DNA from: Carnegiea gigantea
Lineage: Eukaryota > Streptophyta > Magnoliopsida > Caryophyllales > Cactaceae
DNA length: 64,000 bases
NCBI GenBank assembly: GCA_029747015.1
Contig: JAKOGI010000574.1
Coordinates: 369,501-433,500, forward strand
Direction: 5' to 3'
Made by a program: the position numbers and the translations under genes. Shown one piece after another: positions 34,267 to 43,455 of the stretch. Each line of letters opens with the position of its first letter. Within the stretch, counting starts at the first letter, position 1. Below the pieces are notes generated by a model. The model was not told the origin of the DNA. It saw only the letters and a list, made by a program, of their open reading frames with translations, and ran no database searches.

Positions 34267-34737
34267 ATGGCCTTTCCACGTTCCCTTGATACCAAAGCGA
34301 TGAGCGAGTTTGTTCTTCGCCGTTTTCGATGGGACCGACGGGGAAAAGTCTTTCCTCCATCGCCCTTCCCGAAAGACTTCCGGTCCCTATGCCTGGACTT
34401 TGATTTGGCCACGGCTGAACAGGCGGCTGCCCAATATGAGCTTCCTGAGCTGCCGCAAGTGATCTTCTATGCGATGATTCTCAACGAGGCCGAGAAGCTT
34501 GGTGTGCTGCATGGACTGAGGCTTCGGTCGTTGGAGGTGACCCTTACTGAGCTGCGCAGGGGAGCATTCGAGTCGTGGATCTGGTTGTTTGGCGACCGGG
34601 TCTACGAGGCTCGGTTCCACCCGAAAGGCAATTTGGGCAAAGGCACGAGGGCCGGTGGTGAAGGAGAAAGCTCTAGTGGAGGAGCGGCAGCTGAGGATGC
34701 GGCCTCGGAAGGCGGGCCTCCCCCTAGCCTAGTGTAG
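34267..34737 (+). CDS. Antisense ORF A of the Tat element, unknown function
   Basis: Open frame of 156 codons on the strand opposite to gag-pol, starting at ATG 34267 (MAFPRSLDTKAMSEFVLRRF) and ending TAG at 34735. There are no internal stops. The first 110 residues include FPPSPFPKDFRSLCLDFDLA, then TAEQAAAQYELPELPQVIFY and AMILNEAEKLGVLHG, predicted to be mainly helical. The C terminus (from about residue 115) is low-complexity, rich in G, E, A and S. It is a clear paralogue of ORF B just downstream, with similar residues from MAFP through FYAM(I/L)LN to the F.SW/F.VW block. A TATA box lies 68 bases upstream and AATAAA 70 bases downstream, so it looks like a stand-alone transcription unit. 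No family was recognised. Antisense ORFs are known in Tat relatives. Confidence 0.68.
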   Translation: MAFPRSLDTKAMSEFVLRRFRWDRRGKVFPPSPFPKDFRSLCLDFDLATAEQAAAQYELPELPQVIFYAMILNEAEKLGVLHGLRLRSLEVTLTELRRGAFESWIWLFGDRVYEARFHPKGNLGKGTRAGGEGESSSGGAAAEDAASEGGPPPSLV

Positions 34738-34806
34738 TACAATATTGAGCGGCCCCCCTCTTGCGTTTCCTTCGGATTCTGCCTTGTATTGCTTATGCCA
34801 TTTATC

Positions 34807-34812
34807 AATAAA
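34807..34812 (+). terminator. Poly(A) signal of antisense unit A
   Basis: AATAAA in TATCAATAAAGGTCG, 70 bases after the stop codon of ORF A. Confidence 0.55.
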
Positions 34813-34966
34813 GGTCGTGCTCATTATTCTGTTTCTGTTTCCTTTGCTGCCCTTCTCTGTTTTTATTTTTTGTAAAAAGCATGTGGTCGAATGGACACGT
34901 ATCGAGGATGGGTTGGACATTGGGCCCGTGGGGATTTTCCTGGCTTACTATCCCCCAGCGTTCCCC

Positions 34967-34974
34967 TATAAATA
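34967..34974 (+). promoter_or_regulatory. TATA box of antisense unit B
   Basis: TATAAATA within CCCCTATAAATACATTGC, about 85 bases before the ATG of unit B. Confidence 0.65.
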
Positions 34975-35051
34975 CATTGCTCCTCTCCCTCGCGAGTTCC
35001 TATAGAGTGCATTCGTAGGAGAAACTATTAGTGATCGCCTGTGCTGTAAGT

Positions 35052-35495
35052 ATGGCGTTTCCCCCTACTCACAGTACGAGAGAGATGGCTAACTACGTCA
35101 CGGAGGCCATCACCTGGTGCTGGAGAAATGCCTCGCGCCCGCCTCGCCCTCTTCCTGAGGACTTCAACGTGCTGTGCCCGTGCTTTTCGTTGGCCGAAGC
35201 CGAGGCCGCGGCCGCTAAATCGGGGATGCCTGAGATCGTTCAGGCGACGTTCTATGCTATGCTGCTGAATTAAATGCTTGAGGTTGGCGCGATTCATGAG
35301 TATACGGCTGAGAAAATGAGATCTTTACTGGTGGGCTTGAGGTGGTCGGACTTCGAGGTTTGGATGCGGATCATGGACGACGTAATCCGAGGAGCACAGC
35401 TAGCCGGACGAAGTGGAGGTCAAGGGTGCTCGCGATGGCCGGAGAGAGGATGCAGGAGCGGCCGACCCTCCTGCCCCCTTGAGCGATGAGGAGTA
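35052..35495 (+). pseudogene. Antisense ORF B, diverged paralogue of ORF A, broken
   Basis: Starts at ATG 35052 (MAFPPTHSTREMANYVTEAI), chosen because it aligns with the MAFP start of ORF A; an earlier in-frame GTG exists. LPEDFNVLCPCFSLAEAEAA and FYAMLLN match ORF A. A TAA follows at 35271 where A has a glutamate codon. The frame resumes MLEVGAIHEY and FEVWMRIMDDV, also homologous to A. Near 35402 a one-base shift leads into an acidic tail (PDEVEVKGARDGRRED, PLSDEE) ending TAG at 35495. Thus B carries one nonsense codon and one frameshift, whereas A is open. A TATA box lies upstream and an AATGAAA signal (35573) downstream. Function is unknown. Confidence 0.65.
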
Positions 35496-35648
35496 GAGCT
35501 AGCTTTTAGTTTGCACCTTTTGTGTTGTCTTGTTTTCCCCTCCTATTCGTTTGTCCTGATCGTGATCATCGCAATGAAAATCTGTTTCTCGTATAAAATG
35601 TTGTGTTTGTATGTTATGCGAGAAGGCTGTGAGAACATTCTTAGAGAT

Positions 35649-36360
35649 CCGTAGCCCCCAACGGGAATGCCATGCCTTCAAGTGGGGCCAAGAGTGTAGC
35701 GACCAGCCTCAAGGGTCGTGCTCAATGACCCTTAGCCCCCAATGGGGCTAACAGCGTAGCGACCGGTCATATGGCCGTGCTCGATGACCCCTAGCCCCCA
35801 ATGGGGCTAAGAGCGTAGCGACAGGCCATATGGCCGTGCTCGATGACCCCTAGCCCCCAATGGGGCTAAGAGTGTAGCGACTGGCCATAAGGCTGTGCTC
35901 GATGACTCCTAGCCCCCAATGGGGCTAAGAGTGTAACGACCGCCCATAAGGCCGTACTAGATGACCCCTAGCCCCCAATGGGGCTAAGAATGTAGCGACC
36001 GGCCTCAAGGGCCGTGCTCAATGACCCTTAGCCTGCAATGGGGCTAAGAGTGTAGCGACCGGCTTCAAGGGCTGTGCTCGATGACCCCTAGCCCCCAATT
36101 GGGCTAAGAGTGTAGCGTCCGGCCATAAGGCCGTGCTCGATGACCCCTAGCCCCTGATGGGGCTAAGAGTGTAACGACCGGCCTCAAGGGTCGTGCTCTC
36201 GGAGTGTAGCGACCGACCTCAAAGGCCGTGCTCGATGACCCTTAGCCCTCAATGGGGCTAAAAGTGTAGCGACCGGCCATAAGGTCGTGCTCTGGGGCCC
36301 TCAGCCTGTGGAGGGGCTAAGAGTGTAGCGGCCGGCCTTCAGGCCGTGTTGCTGGCTCAT
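35649..36360 (+). repeat. Tandem array 1: about 12 copies of a 60-bp monomer
   Basis: Monomer consensus, in parts: TAGCCCCCAATGGGGCTA, AGAGTGTAGCGACCGGCC, ATAAGGCCGTGCTCGATGAC. Each unit holds two short inverted repeats, TAGCCCC..GGGGCTA and CGGCC-ATAA-GGCCG. Copies differ by scattered substitutions; one near 36200 is shortened. It lies between antisense units B and C. Tandem arrays in the 3' region are a known property of Tat elements. Confidence 0.95.
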
Positions 36361-36485
36361 GCGTAGGGTTCTTGCTACTCAATCATCGTTGATGACGTGG
36401 CTTCGATGGGGCACCACGTGGCGTTGGTTAGAAAGAGGCGCGCCTGTTGAGGTGCATGGGGGTTTGTGCCCATTCCTTTTTACTC

Positions 36486-36492
36486 TATAAAA
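36486..36492 (+). promoter_or_regulatory. TATA box of antisense unit C
   Basis: TATAAAA within CTCTATAAAAGGGGTGAG. A leader of about 260 bases with GAGAGAGAAAC-type repeats precedes ATG 36752. Confidence 0.68.
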
Positions 36493-37588
36493 GGGGTGAG
36501 CATCCCTCGAGGGAGGTCATTTGTGTTCTTCATATTTTTACTTCCTAGAGAGAGAAACTAATTTTTAGAGAGAGAAGCTCTGCTACCTACTCCTTACTCT
36601 CCCTTCAAACTTTCCTGTAGCGCCTCAAGCTTTTCTTTGTATCTTCAAAGGGTCGTTTGAAGGCGCCACCCCCATCTTCAACCAGGTCCTTGAATCTTTA
36701 TCGTTTATAGGTGCACGTTTACAACTCTTGAAGCACTAATTGTTGTATATTATGTCATCGTCTTGCTCGTCCGGTGGGGACGTCCGTAAGGGCAAGCTGG
36801 CCCCCAAATAGAGGGTTGGCACCGGCAATTCTCTAGCCTCTCGGCCTTTATTGATGTCCGGGTGGTGGCTAGCATCCCCCAACAGAATAAGTGTAGGGAG
36901 CCGAAAAAGATTCCCGACGTCGTTCCCCTTTTTGAGCCAGGCACGCCCTCTTGGTCCCACTGCGAGTACTCCTCCAGCCCTAGTGTTCTTAGCCCTGAGG
37001 TGGAGGTGACGTACCCTTGGGAGATCACCATTGCTAACTATGTGCCCGACTTCCAGGTCCGCAGGATGGTAAAGACAAAGTCCACCCCCCGCATTCAGTC
37101 CCCAGACGAGCTGCTGGCTGAGGGCACACTAGGTAATCTTTGCTCAGTTCCTACTCAATCAGACCCGGAGACCGGGGATTTAGGGTGGTACTGCTTCAAC
37201 AATTGGCCGGATTTTATGACGACCATTGAGAAGAAGTCGAAACTGAAGTATTGGAAGTATGACTTCCTCTTCCTACGCCAAGAATTAGGTTGGGATGACG
37301 TCCCTAAGTGGAATGAGGGGAAACCCGTTCGGAACCCCTTCGGTGAGCCTACCACGGAGGAGCGACACACGGCCCGCTATTTTATGTTTTATATACGTGA
37401 GGATGATAAGCCTCAGCCAATCCCTAGGTTCATGACTCAAGCAATTGAGTCGGTGAAAGGGCCCGAAAAGAGAAGAAGCAAATCTAGCAACCGAGAGCCG
37501 TTAAACTGGCTCCCCAGGTTAAAATTTTTTGCGAATGACTTCTTTCTCGCTGCGGCCGGCCTTCTGATCCTTAAGAATATTACTGAGG

Positions 37589-37659
37589 GTACTTAGCCGT
37601 TGCAATACTAGCCTATTTTTCGTTTGGTGCTGACCTGACTTCTTGTTTGTTTCGTGCAG
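37589..37659 (+). other. Candidate intron 1 of antisense gene C
   Basis: 71 bases from GTACTT to TTTCGTGCAG, T-rich before the acceptor. It contains stops in the reading frame of exon 1. Removing it keeps the frame open into exon 2. Confidence 0.6.
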
Positions 37660-37783
37660 ATCAAGCGAGAACCCGACTGACGGTCTTTCAAACTGGGATG
37701 CCACTCGCGAGCAAGTGGTGGCCGCCGCCGAGCGGAGGCGGGAGGAGGAGAGGCAGCTCCGTATTGCTCAGCAAGCCAAAAAG

Positions 37784-37850
37784 GTATGGTGTACGGATTT
37801 ATGCGCTCTTCCCTCCTTCGTCTTGTAACTGACTTGACTTATTCTTGCAG
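37784..37850 (+). other. Candidate intron 2 of antisense gene C
   Basis: 67 bases from GTATGG to ATTCTTGCAG, with a pyrimidine-rich 3' part and a TAACTGAC branch-like sequence. Removing it keeps the same frame open into exon 3. Confidence 0.62.
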
Positions 37851-38593
37851 GCACCCTCCCTTGTACCTCCAGGAAGAGGCCCGTGGTGAGTTTGCTGGCC
37901 CACAAGAAGCAAAGGACCGAGGGTCCTCCTGGGGAGATCGGGGCGTCCGCCCCTTCGCCAGTGGGGGGAGCGAAGGCCGATCGTCCGACTGCTCGTCAAT
38001 CGGGGAGGCGGTCAACAGGGGAGCGAAACCCTGCCTAGCAGGAGCACCCGACTCCCTCCCGAGGCGTGAGGCTGCGACTCCAAGTGCTAGCGGCACCTCC
38101 TCACTCGCTCCGCGGCCTTTAACCAATTTTATCAAGGCGGACGCGAGCACCAGGCTCTCTCTCGTCCAGGATATTGTCAAATCCTGGGACCTGGCGGCTC
38201 CTGGGGCTTCAGACCCCCCAAAGGTATCTGAAGAGGAGATGGACATGGCCGATGTCTTTGCAAAAGGGGTAAAGGCCGTTGCAGAGTGCCGGCGGCTGGA
38301 GGGACTCATCTCTTGATATCAGAGACGTTGTGAGAGGCTGCAGGCAAACCTCGAGGGCCGCGAAGGCGAAAAGAAAGAGCTACAGTGCCAGTTGGAGAAG
38401 GCCGCGGCCGATGCTGTCGAAGCCAAGGAGCAGGGCTATCAGCAAGGCCGCTCGGACACCCGTGTCTACCTCTACAAGGTCTTGCTGACTCTTGCGGGCG
38501 AATGGCTTTGTGGACGAGTGCGAACGGGTTGCTGTAGAGGGCCGCGATCCCGAGGAGGTGGAGTTTATCCCCCCTTCATATGAGGGTAAAGCT

Positions 38594-38890
38594 GCTGAGG
38601 ACGAGGCCACCAACCCTTTGGAAGTTGAAGCTGGTGCATCCGAGGAGGAAGGGTGCGAGGACCGCGGAGAGCCCGACGTGTAGCCCTTGTTCCCCTGTTT
38701 TGCACGTTGCTTTTTTTTTTTTTTTGCTTATATTTTCAGAAATGGCGAGGACGAGGCCACCAACCCTTTGGAAGCTGAAGCTGGTGCATCCGAGGAGGAA
38801 GGGTGTGAGGACGACGAAGAGCCTGACGTGTAGCCCTTGTTCCCCTGTTTCGCACGTTCCTTTTTTTTTTTTGCTTCTGTTTTCAGAAAT
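38594..38890 (+). repeat. Tandem duplication of the 3' end of antisense gene C
   Basis: Two copies of about 148 bp (38594-38743 and 38744-38890). Each includes GAGGACGAGGCCACCAACCC, the acidic-tail codons, the stop GACGTGTAG, a T-run and TTTTCAGAAATGG. The second copy lies downstream of the stop and is probably 3' UTR. Confidence 0.92.
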
Positions 38891-38921
38891 GGCTGTAAAA
38901 AATTGTGCTCTGATGTTTTAT

Positions 38922-38932
38922 TTTTAATGAAA
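38922..38932 (+). terminator. Poly(A)-like signal of antisense gene C
   Basis: TTTTTAATGAAAGAG, an AATGAAA variant about 245 bases after the stop. The same variant occurs after unit B (35573). Confidence 0.4.
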
Positions 38933-39049
38933 GAGTCTTCTTTTCATTGTTCTGGCATGTTTGTCTTTATATGATATTCTTCCCTTTGGTCTTTCGTTTC
39001 ATACTTGTGCTTAATTCTTTCTTCATTCTTATGACGACGGCCCCCAAAC

Positions 39050-39945
39050 GAAAGAACAAAGGGCCATGCTTGGCGACTCTTAGCCCGCAGACGGGTTAAG
39101 AGTGTAGCGACCGGCCATCAGGCCGTGCTCGGGGATCCTTAGCCCGCAGAGGGGCTAAGAGTGTAGCGATCGGTCATAAGGTCGTGCTCTGGGACCCTTA
39201 GCCCGCAGAGAGGCTAAGAGTGTAGCGACCGGCCATAAGGCCGTACTCTAGGACCCTTAGCCCGCGAAGGGGCTAAGAGTGTGGCGACTGGCCATCCGAC
39301 CGTGCTCTCGGACCCCCAACCCACAGAGGGGCCAAGAGTGTAGCGACCGGCCATCAGGTCGTGCTCGGGGACTCTTAGCTCGCAGAGGGGCTAAGTATAG
39401 CGACCGACCATCAGGCCGTGCTCTGGGAACCTTAGCCCGCAGAGAGGTTAAGAGTATAGCAACCGGCCATAAGGCCGTACTCTGGGACCCTTAGCCCGCG
39501 AAGGGGCTAAGAGTGCAGCGACCGGCCATGCTCTGGGACTCTTAGCCTGCAAAGGGGAGAAGAGTGTAGCGACCGGCCATCAGGCCGTGCTCGGGGACCC
39601 TTAGCCCGCAGAGGGGCTAGGAGTATAGCGACCGGCCATAAGGCCATGCTCTGGGACCGTTAGCTCGTAGAGAGGCTAAGAGTGTAGCAACCGGCCATAA
39701 GGCCGTGCTCTGGGACCGTTAGCTCGTAGAGAGGCTAAGAGTGTAGCGACTGGCCATAAGGCCGTGCTCTGGGACCCTTAGCCTGAGAAGGGGCTAAGAG
39801 TGTAGCGACCGGCCATCCGGCCATGCTTTGGGACCCTTAGCTCGCAAAGGGGCAAAGAGTGTAGCGACCGGCCATCAGACCGTGCGCGGGGACCCTTAGC
39901 CCGCAGAAGGGCTAAGAGTGTAGCAACCGGCCATAAGGCCGTGTT
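39050..39945 (+). repeat. Tandem array 2: about 15 copies of the same 60-bp monomer
   Basis: Monomer parts: CTTAGCCCGCAGAGGGGCTA, AGAGTGTAGCGACCGGCC, ATAAGGCCGTGCTCTGGGAC. It is clearly related to array 1 (shared AGAGTGTAGCGACCGGCC core and GGCC hairpin) but has its own variants (GCCCGCAGAGG in place of GCCCCCAATGG), so the two arrays evolved separately after a split or duplication. It lies between antisense gene C and the end of integrase. Confidence 0.95.
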
Positions 39946-40063
39946 TCAAAATTTGGAACAAGAGGTAGGCAGGTGTGCGAAAGATGACCACCCGGGGCTT
40001 GATATTCATTACGAAGAGTGCACTAGATGCATGGTAGACAAGAAAGAACGTAACAAAATAAGC

Positions 40064-41122
40064 TTAAATGTGATATTTCCTCAAGTTGCTGCTATGCCAG
40101 GCCCATGGGATGGGGGTGCCCTGCAGGGTTTCTAGCTGGTAGGTACCAGGGCGGATCTGTGTAGTGAGCTTGTAGGGGCCCTCCCAGTTGGCAGTTAACT
40201 TGTCGTGCACCCTTGCTCGAGCAACAGCCTCCGGGCGACGAAGGACGAGATCATCGACGTGGATAGGTTGAATCCTTACTGAACCATTATGTAGCCGTGC
40301 AATACGTAGTTTGTAAAGGGCCTTGCGAAGAAGGGCATCACCACGAACGGATGGAAGGAGGTTGAGAGCTTCACGAAGTGCGGCGTTGTGTAACGCCTCT
40401 TGGAAGGTAGTCAGCTGATGGGTATGGAGGGCCACCTCGACGGGCAAGACCGCCTCGGAACCGTAGGCGAGCATAAACGGGCTTTCACCTATAGTAGTCT
40501 CTTCGGTTGTGTGAAGGTACCAAAGGACGTCATGCAACTCGTCCACCCATTTGCCTTTGGCATTATCAAGCTTCTTTTGCAGACTATGGGGAATGGATTT
40601 GCTGGCCGCCTCAGCCTGGCCATTGGTTTGGGGGTGCACGACGGCTGTGTAGCGAGCTTGGCACGCAAGTTATGGAGGTAGCCCGTGAGCTTACTAGCGT
40701 TAAACTGCCGCCCGTTATGAAAGATAATGGCACGGGGGATGCCAAAGCGGGTGACGATGTTACGCCATATAAATTTACGCACTTCAGCGGTGGTTATAGA
40801 GGCAACGGCTTCGGCTTTGATCCACTTGGTGAAGTAGTCGACCGCTACAAAAAGGTACTTGCGCTGGCCCGTAGCCTTGGGAAAAGGGCCGAGGATGTCC
40901 ATGCCCCACGTGGCGAATGGAAGGGGGCTGACTATCGGTATCAGGGGTATAGAGGGGGTTCTGTTGAACGGGCGTGAACTTCTGGCACTTGTCACAGGTC
41001 CGCACCAGAGTCATTGCATCCTCCCGCAGACTAGGCCAGTAGTAGGCGGTTCGTATAGCCATAATGGCTAGGGCACGGCCGCTTGCATGTGAGCTGCAAA
41101 TGCCATCATACAGTTCTTCCAA
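40064..41122 (-). pseudogene. Tat element integrase
   Basis: Integrase in three overlapping frames. 41122-40784 begins EELYDGICSSHASGRALA and has YYWPSLREDAMTLVRTCDKC for the HHCC zinc region. 40995-40489 has WGMDILGPFPKATGQRKYLF, DYFTKWIKAEAV and FGIPRAIIFHNGRQF, where the family has D in DNG, so a catalytic aspartate is replaced by histidine. 40639-40064 carries HPQTNGQAEAASKS with the context of the catalytic glutamate, then ESPFMLAYGSEAVLPVE and the C-terminal LVLRRPEAVAR and WEGPYKLT blocks ending LRKYHI. Frameshifts separate the parts. Confidence 0.9.
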
Positions 41123-41125
41123 TAT

Positions 41126-41761
41126 TCACTTGCCTTTCGTCAGGGTCACACACCGCAGGAGAGGCCGGGCGAATGACTGTTTGTAGAGAATCCCCTCGTA
41201 CAAGATAAACCAATTTGACCTCCTCTTTACTTTCTCAGCCTCCTTGGGGTCCATGGGCAGCGTTCCATCAGTGAGGTACGCGCGGATAGGTTCCATCCAG
41301 GTCGGGCTTCTGTCCAGCCATAGCACCTCATGCAATTCGATGCTCCTTTCCGTTAAAGTTTCCCACTGGATGTTCTTGGGCTTCTCATCATGTGAGGAGC
41401 TTGCCAATTTGGACAGGGTGTCTGCCTGTCGATTCTCCGAACGCGGGATATGTGCGATGGAGAAATGTCTCAGTAACTTGGTGGCCTCGCGGGCTTGTCG
41501 GACGTACGCAGCCATGACCTCGTCCTTTACCTCATAAGACCCATTAAGTTGGCTGACGACGAGCTGGAAGTCAGAGAAAGCTTGGACAGAGCCGGCTCCT
41601 GAGGTGTAGCAATGCTCGATCCCTGCGACGAGAGCTTCGTACTCGGCCTCGTTGTTGGATGCTTTGAACATGAATTTTAGGTCGTGCTCATACCGTGCCC
41701 CAGTGGGACTTTCAATGATGAGGCCGGCCCCACTGCCGTCTTTAGTGGATGAGCCATCCAC
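41126..41761 (-). pseudogene. Tat element second (archaeal-like) RNase H
   Basis: An additional RNase H that Tat-clade elements acquired. MDGSSTKDGSGAGLIIESPT gives the first catalytic aspartate, ASNNEAEYEALVAGIEHC the catalytic glutamate, AFSDFQLVVSQLNGSYEVKD the third position (the family has SDSQLVV..), and IPRSENRQADTLSKLASS the last aspartate. The C-terminal part (WFILYEGILYKQSFA.PLLRC) already belongs to the pre-integrase spacer. The 211-codon frame is open. Its presence identifies the clade. Confidence 0.88.
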
Positions 41762-41899
41762 ATACAGGTGCCAAGGCCCTGGTCGGGATTCTTTCTCAAT
41801 GGGCGCGGTGCTCTCGGCTAAGAACTCGAGTAACGCCTGGGCCTTGATGGCCCGCTGCGGTTCGAAGGCCAGATCATAATGGGAAAGTTCGACAGCCCA

Positions 41900-42247
41900 C
41901 TTCAGGAGACGTCCCGAGGCGTCTAGCTTCTACAGGACGTTCCGTAAGGGTTGGTCGGTTAAGACCAAGATCTTGTGGGCTTCGAAGTAAGGCTTAAGCT
42001 TCCGACTGGCCATTACCAAGGCATACGCAAATTTCTCAATAAGGGGATAGTTCATTTCTGCACCGACCAAGGCATGACTTACGTAATACACTGGTATCTG
42101 CTCCCGCGTACGCTCGGCCATGAGGACGGCACTGACTGCGTGCTCCGACACAGCTAAATACAGTACCAGGACTTCTCTTTCAGCTGGACTGGCGATCCTG
42201 GGCAGCTGAGCTAAGTACGTTTTTAGAGCCTGGAAAGCCCTGTCCGC
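41900..42247 (-). pseudogene. Tat element RNase H (first)
   Basis: Ty3/Gypsy RNase H directly after RT. 42151-41930 encodes SEHAVSAVLMAERTREQIPV, YYVSHALVGAEMNYPLIEKF and LTDQPLRNVL. The latter corresponds to the T/SDHQ-PL block. The N-terminal LYLAVSE part is in another frame. It is followed by the second RNase H, an arrangement seen in Tat elements. Confidence 0.82.
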
Positions 42248-43378
42248 CTATTCATCCCAATTGAAATTGTTGCGCTGGCGCAGGACGCAGAAGAAGGGCT
42301 GGCACTTGTCCGCGGAGCGAGACATGAATAGTCCAAGGGCCACTATGCAACCCGTTAGACACTGCACTTCTCGCACATTCCGAGGCGGTTTCATATCCAG
42401 GACGGCCTGGATTTTGTTTGGATTTGCTTCAATTCCGCGATGGCTAATGATGAAGCCGAGGAATTTCCCTGACCGGACCCCGAAAACGCACTTTTTCTGA
42501 TTGAGCTTCATATTGAATGTTCGAAGTATTTCAAACGTCTTCTTCAGATCGCTGCTGTGATCCTCTTCAGCTTTACTCTTTACTATCATGTTATCAACAT
42601 ACAATTCCATGGTTTGTCCGATGAGTGGCTCAAATAGTTTATTGACCAGGCGCTGGTATGTTGCCCCCGCGTTCTTGAGGCCAAAGGGCATCACCTTATA
42701 GCAGTGGTGACCGCGGTCCGTGATGAACGCCGTCTTTTCTTGGTCATCCGGGCAGATGGGTATCTGGTGATACCCGGAGAATGCGTCCATGAAGCTCAAT
42801 AGTGCATGGCCGGCCGTGGCGTCCACCCACTTATCGATCTTGGGCAAAGGGTGGCTATTCTTCGGGCAGGCCTTATTTAGGTCTATGAAGTCCACGCACA
42901 TCCTACATGTCCCGTTTGGCTTCTTGACTAACACCACATTCGAGATCCACTCGGGGTGGTGGCATTCTCGAATGAAGCCAGCCTCCAACAGCTTCTGTAC
43001 CTCGGTGTTAGCCGTGGCCGCCCGTTCGGGACCTATATGGCGCTTCTTCTGCACAACCGGTTTGTGCCGAGGATAGGCATTTAAGTGGTGTTCTATCACA
43101 CTTGTGGCGATGCCGGGCATCTCCTCATGTCCAAAGGCGAAAACATCTTTATACTCTCGAAGGAGGGAAAGAAGTGACTGCTGGCTCTCGACCGAGTTGC
43201 ACGGTATGCACCAGCCGTTCATCCTCAAGCGGCAGGTGGTCCACTGCATCCGCAACTTATGGGCGCGGTCGCGGAGGCTCAGAAGAGGTGAGGGTATGGA
43301 TGACCAGAGCCTCCGGGCCCTGAGCAGCCGGCCCCGCCATTGCCCGCTTCTCCGCGTGGGGTGATCCCGAGGTCTCAC
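42248..43378 (-). pseudogene. Tat element reverse transcriptase
   Basis: Reverse transcriptase, open for 376 codons. Blocks: VQKKRHIGPERAATANTEVQ, LLEAGFIRECHHPEWISNVV, FIDLNKACPKNSHPLPKID (normally VDFtDLNkACPKD, here with D changed to I at one position), LLSFMDAFSGYHQIPICPDD, MPFGLKNAGATYQRLVNKLF, and the catalytic YVDNMIVKS. The usual YVDDM is changed to YVDNM, so one catalytic aspartate is lost. The start of the frame is an upstream shifted segment; the real domain begins near residue 75 (HEEMPGI). Long ORF length suggests relatively recent decay. Confidence 0.9.
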
Positions 43379-43455
43379 GCTCTCTGCTCCGCTCGATGAG
43401 GGGCTTTATGCTTACCAGGTAGCATTCCCGGGCCGTTCGTTGATCCCCGCGGAGT

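Larger units (their letters stand above)
36752..38683 (+). pseudogene. Antisense gene C of the Tat element, three exons, unknown function
   Basis: Starts at ATG 36752 (MSSSCSSGGDVRKGKLAPK) and hits TAG at 36809. A shifted frame from about 36790 continues without a stop to 37588 with GWYCFNNWPDFMTTIEKKSK, RQELGWDDVPKWNEGKPV and ARYFMFYIREDDKPQP. A candidate intron (37589-37659, GTACTT..GTGCAG), exon 37660-37783, a second candidate intron (37784-37850, GTATGG..TTGCAG) and exon 3 join in one open frame to TGA 38314. The same frame then gives a coiled-coil-like stretch (LQANLEGREGEKKELQCQLE, AKEQGYQQGRSDTR). After a frameshift the acidic tail VEGRDPEEVEFIPPSYEG ends at TAG 38681. It resembles in plan the plant transposon-associated proteins with a W-rich N-terminal domain and coiled coil, but no family is certain. 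Confidence 0.62.

Noticed and set aside
37799..38309. Minus-strand frames of 66 and 156 codons opposite antisense gene C
   Set aside because: The plus-strand frame continues in phase across splice sites and into a coiled coil; the minus frames are low-complexity A/S/R stretches.
35649..39945. CRISPR-like array
   Set aside because: The repeats are contiguous tandem monomers without unique spacers, in a plant retrotransposon.
40400..40977. Plus-strand frames overlapping the Tat integrase (93 and 156 codons)
   Set aside because: They are shadows of the integrase coding strand, which has clear domain blocks on the minus strand.
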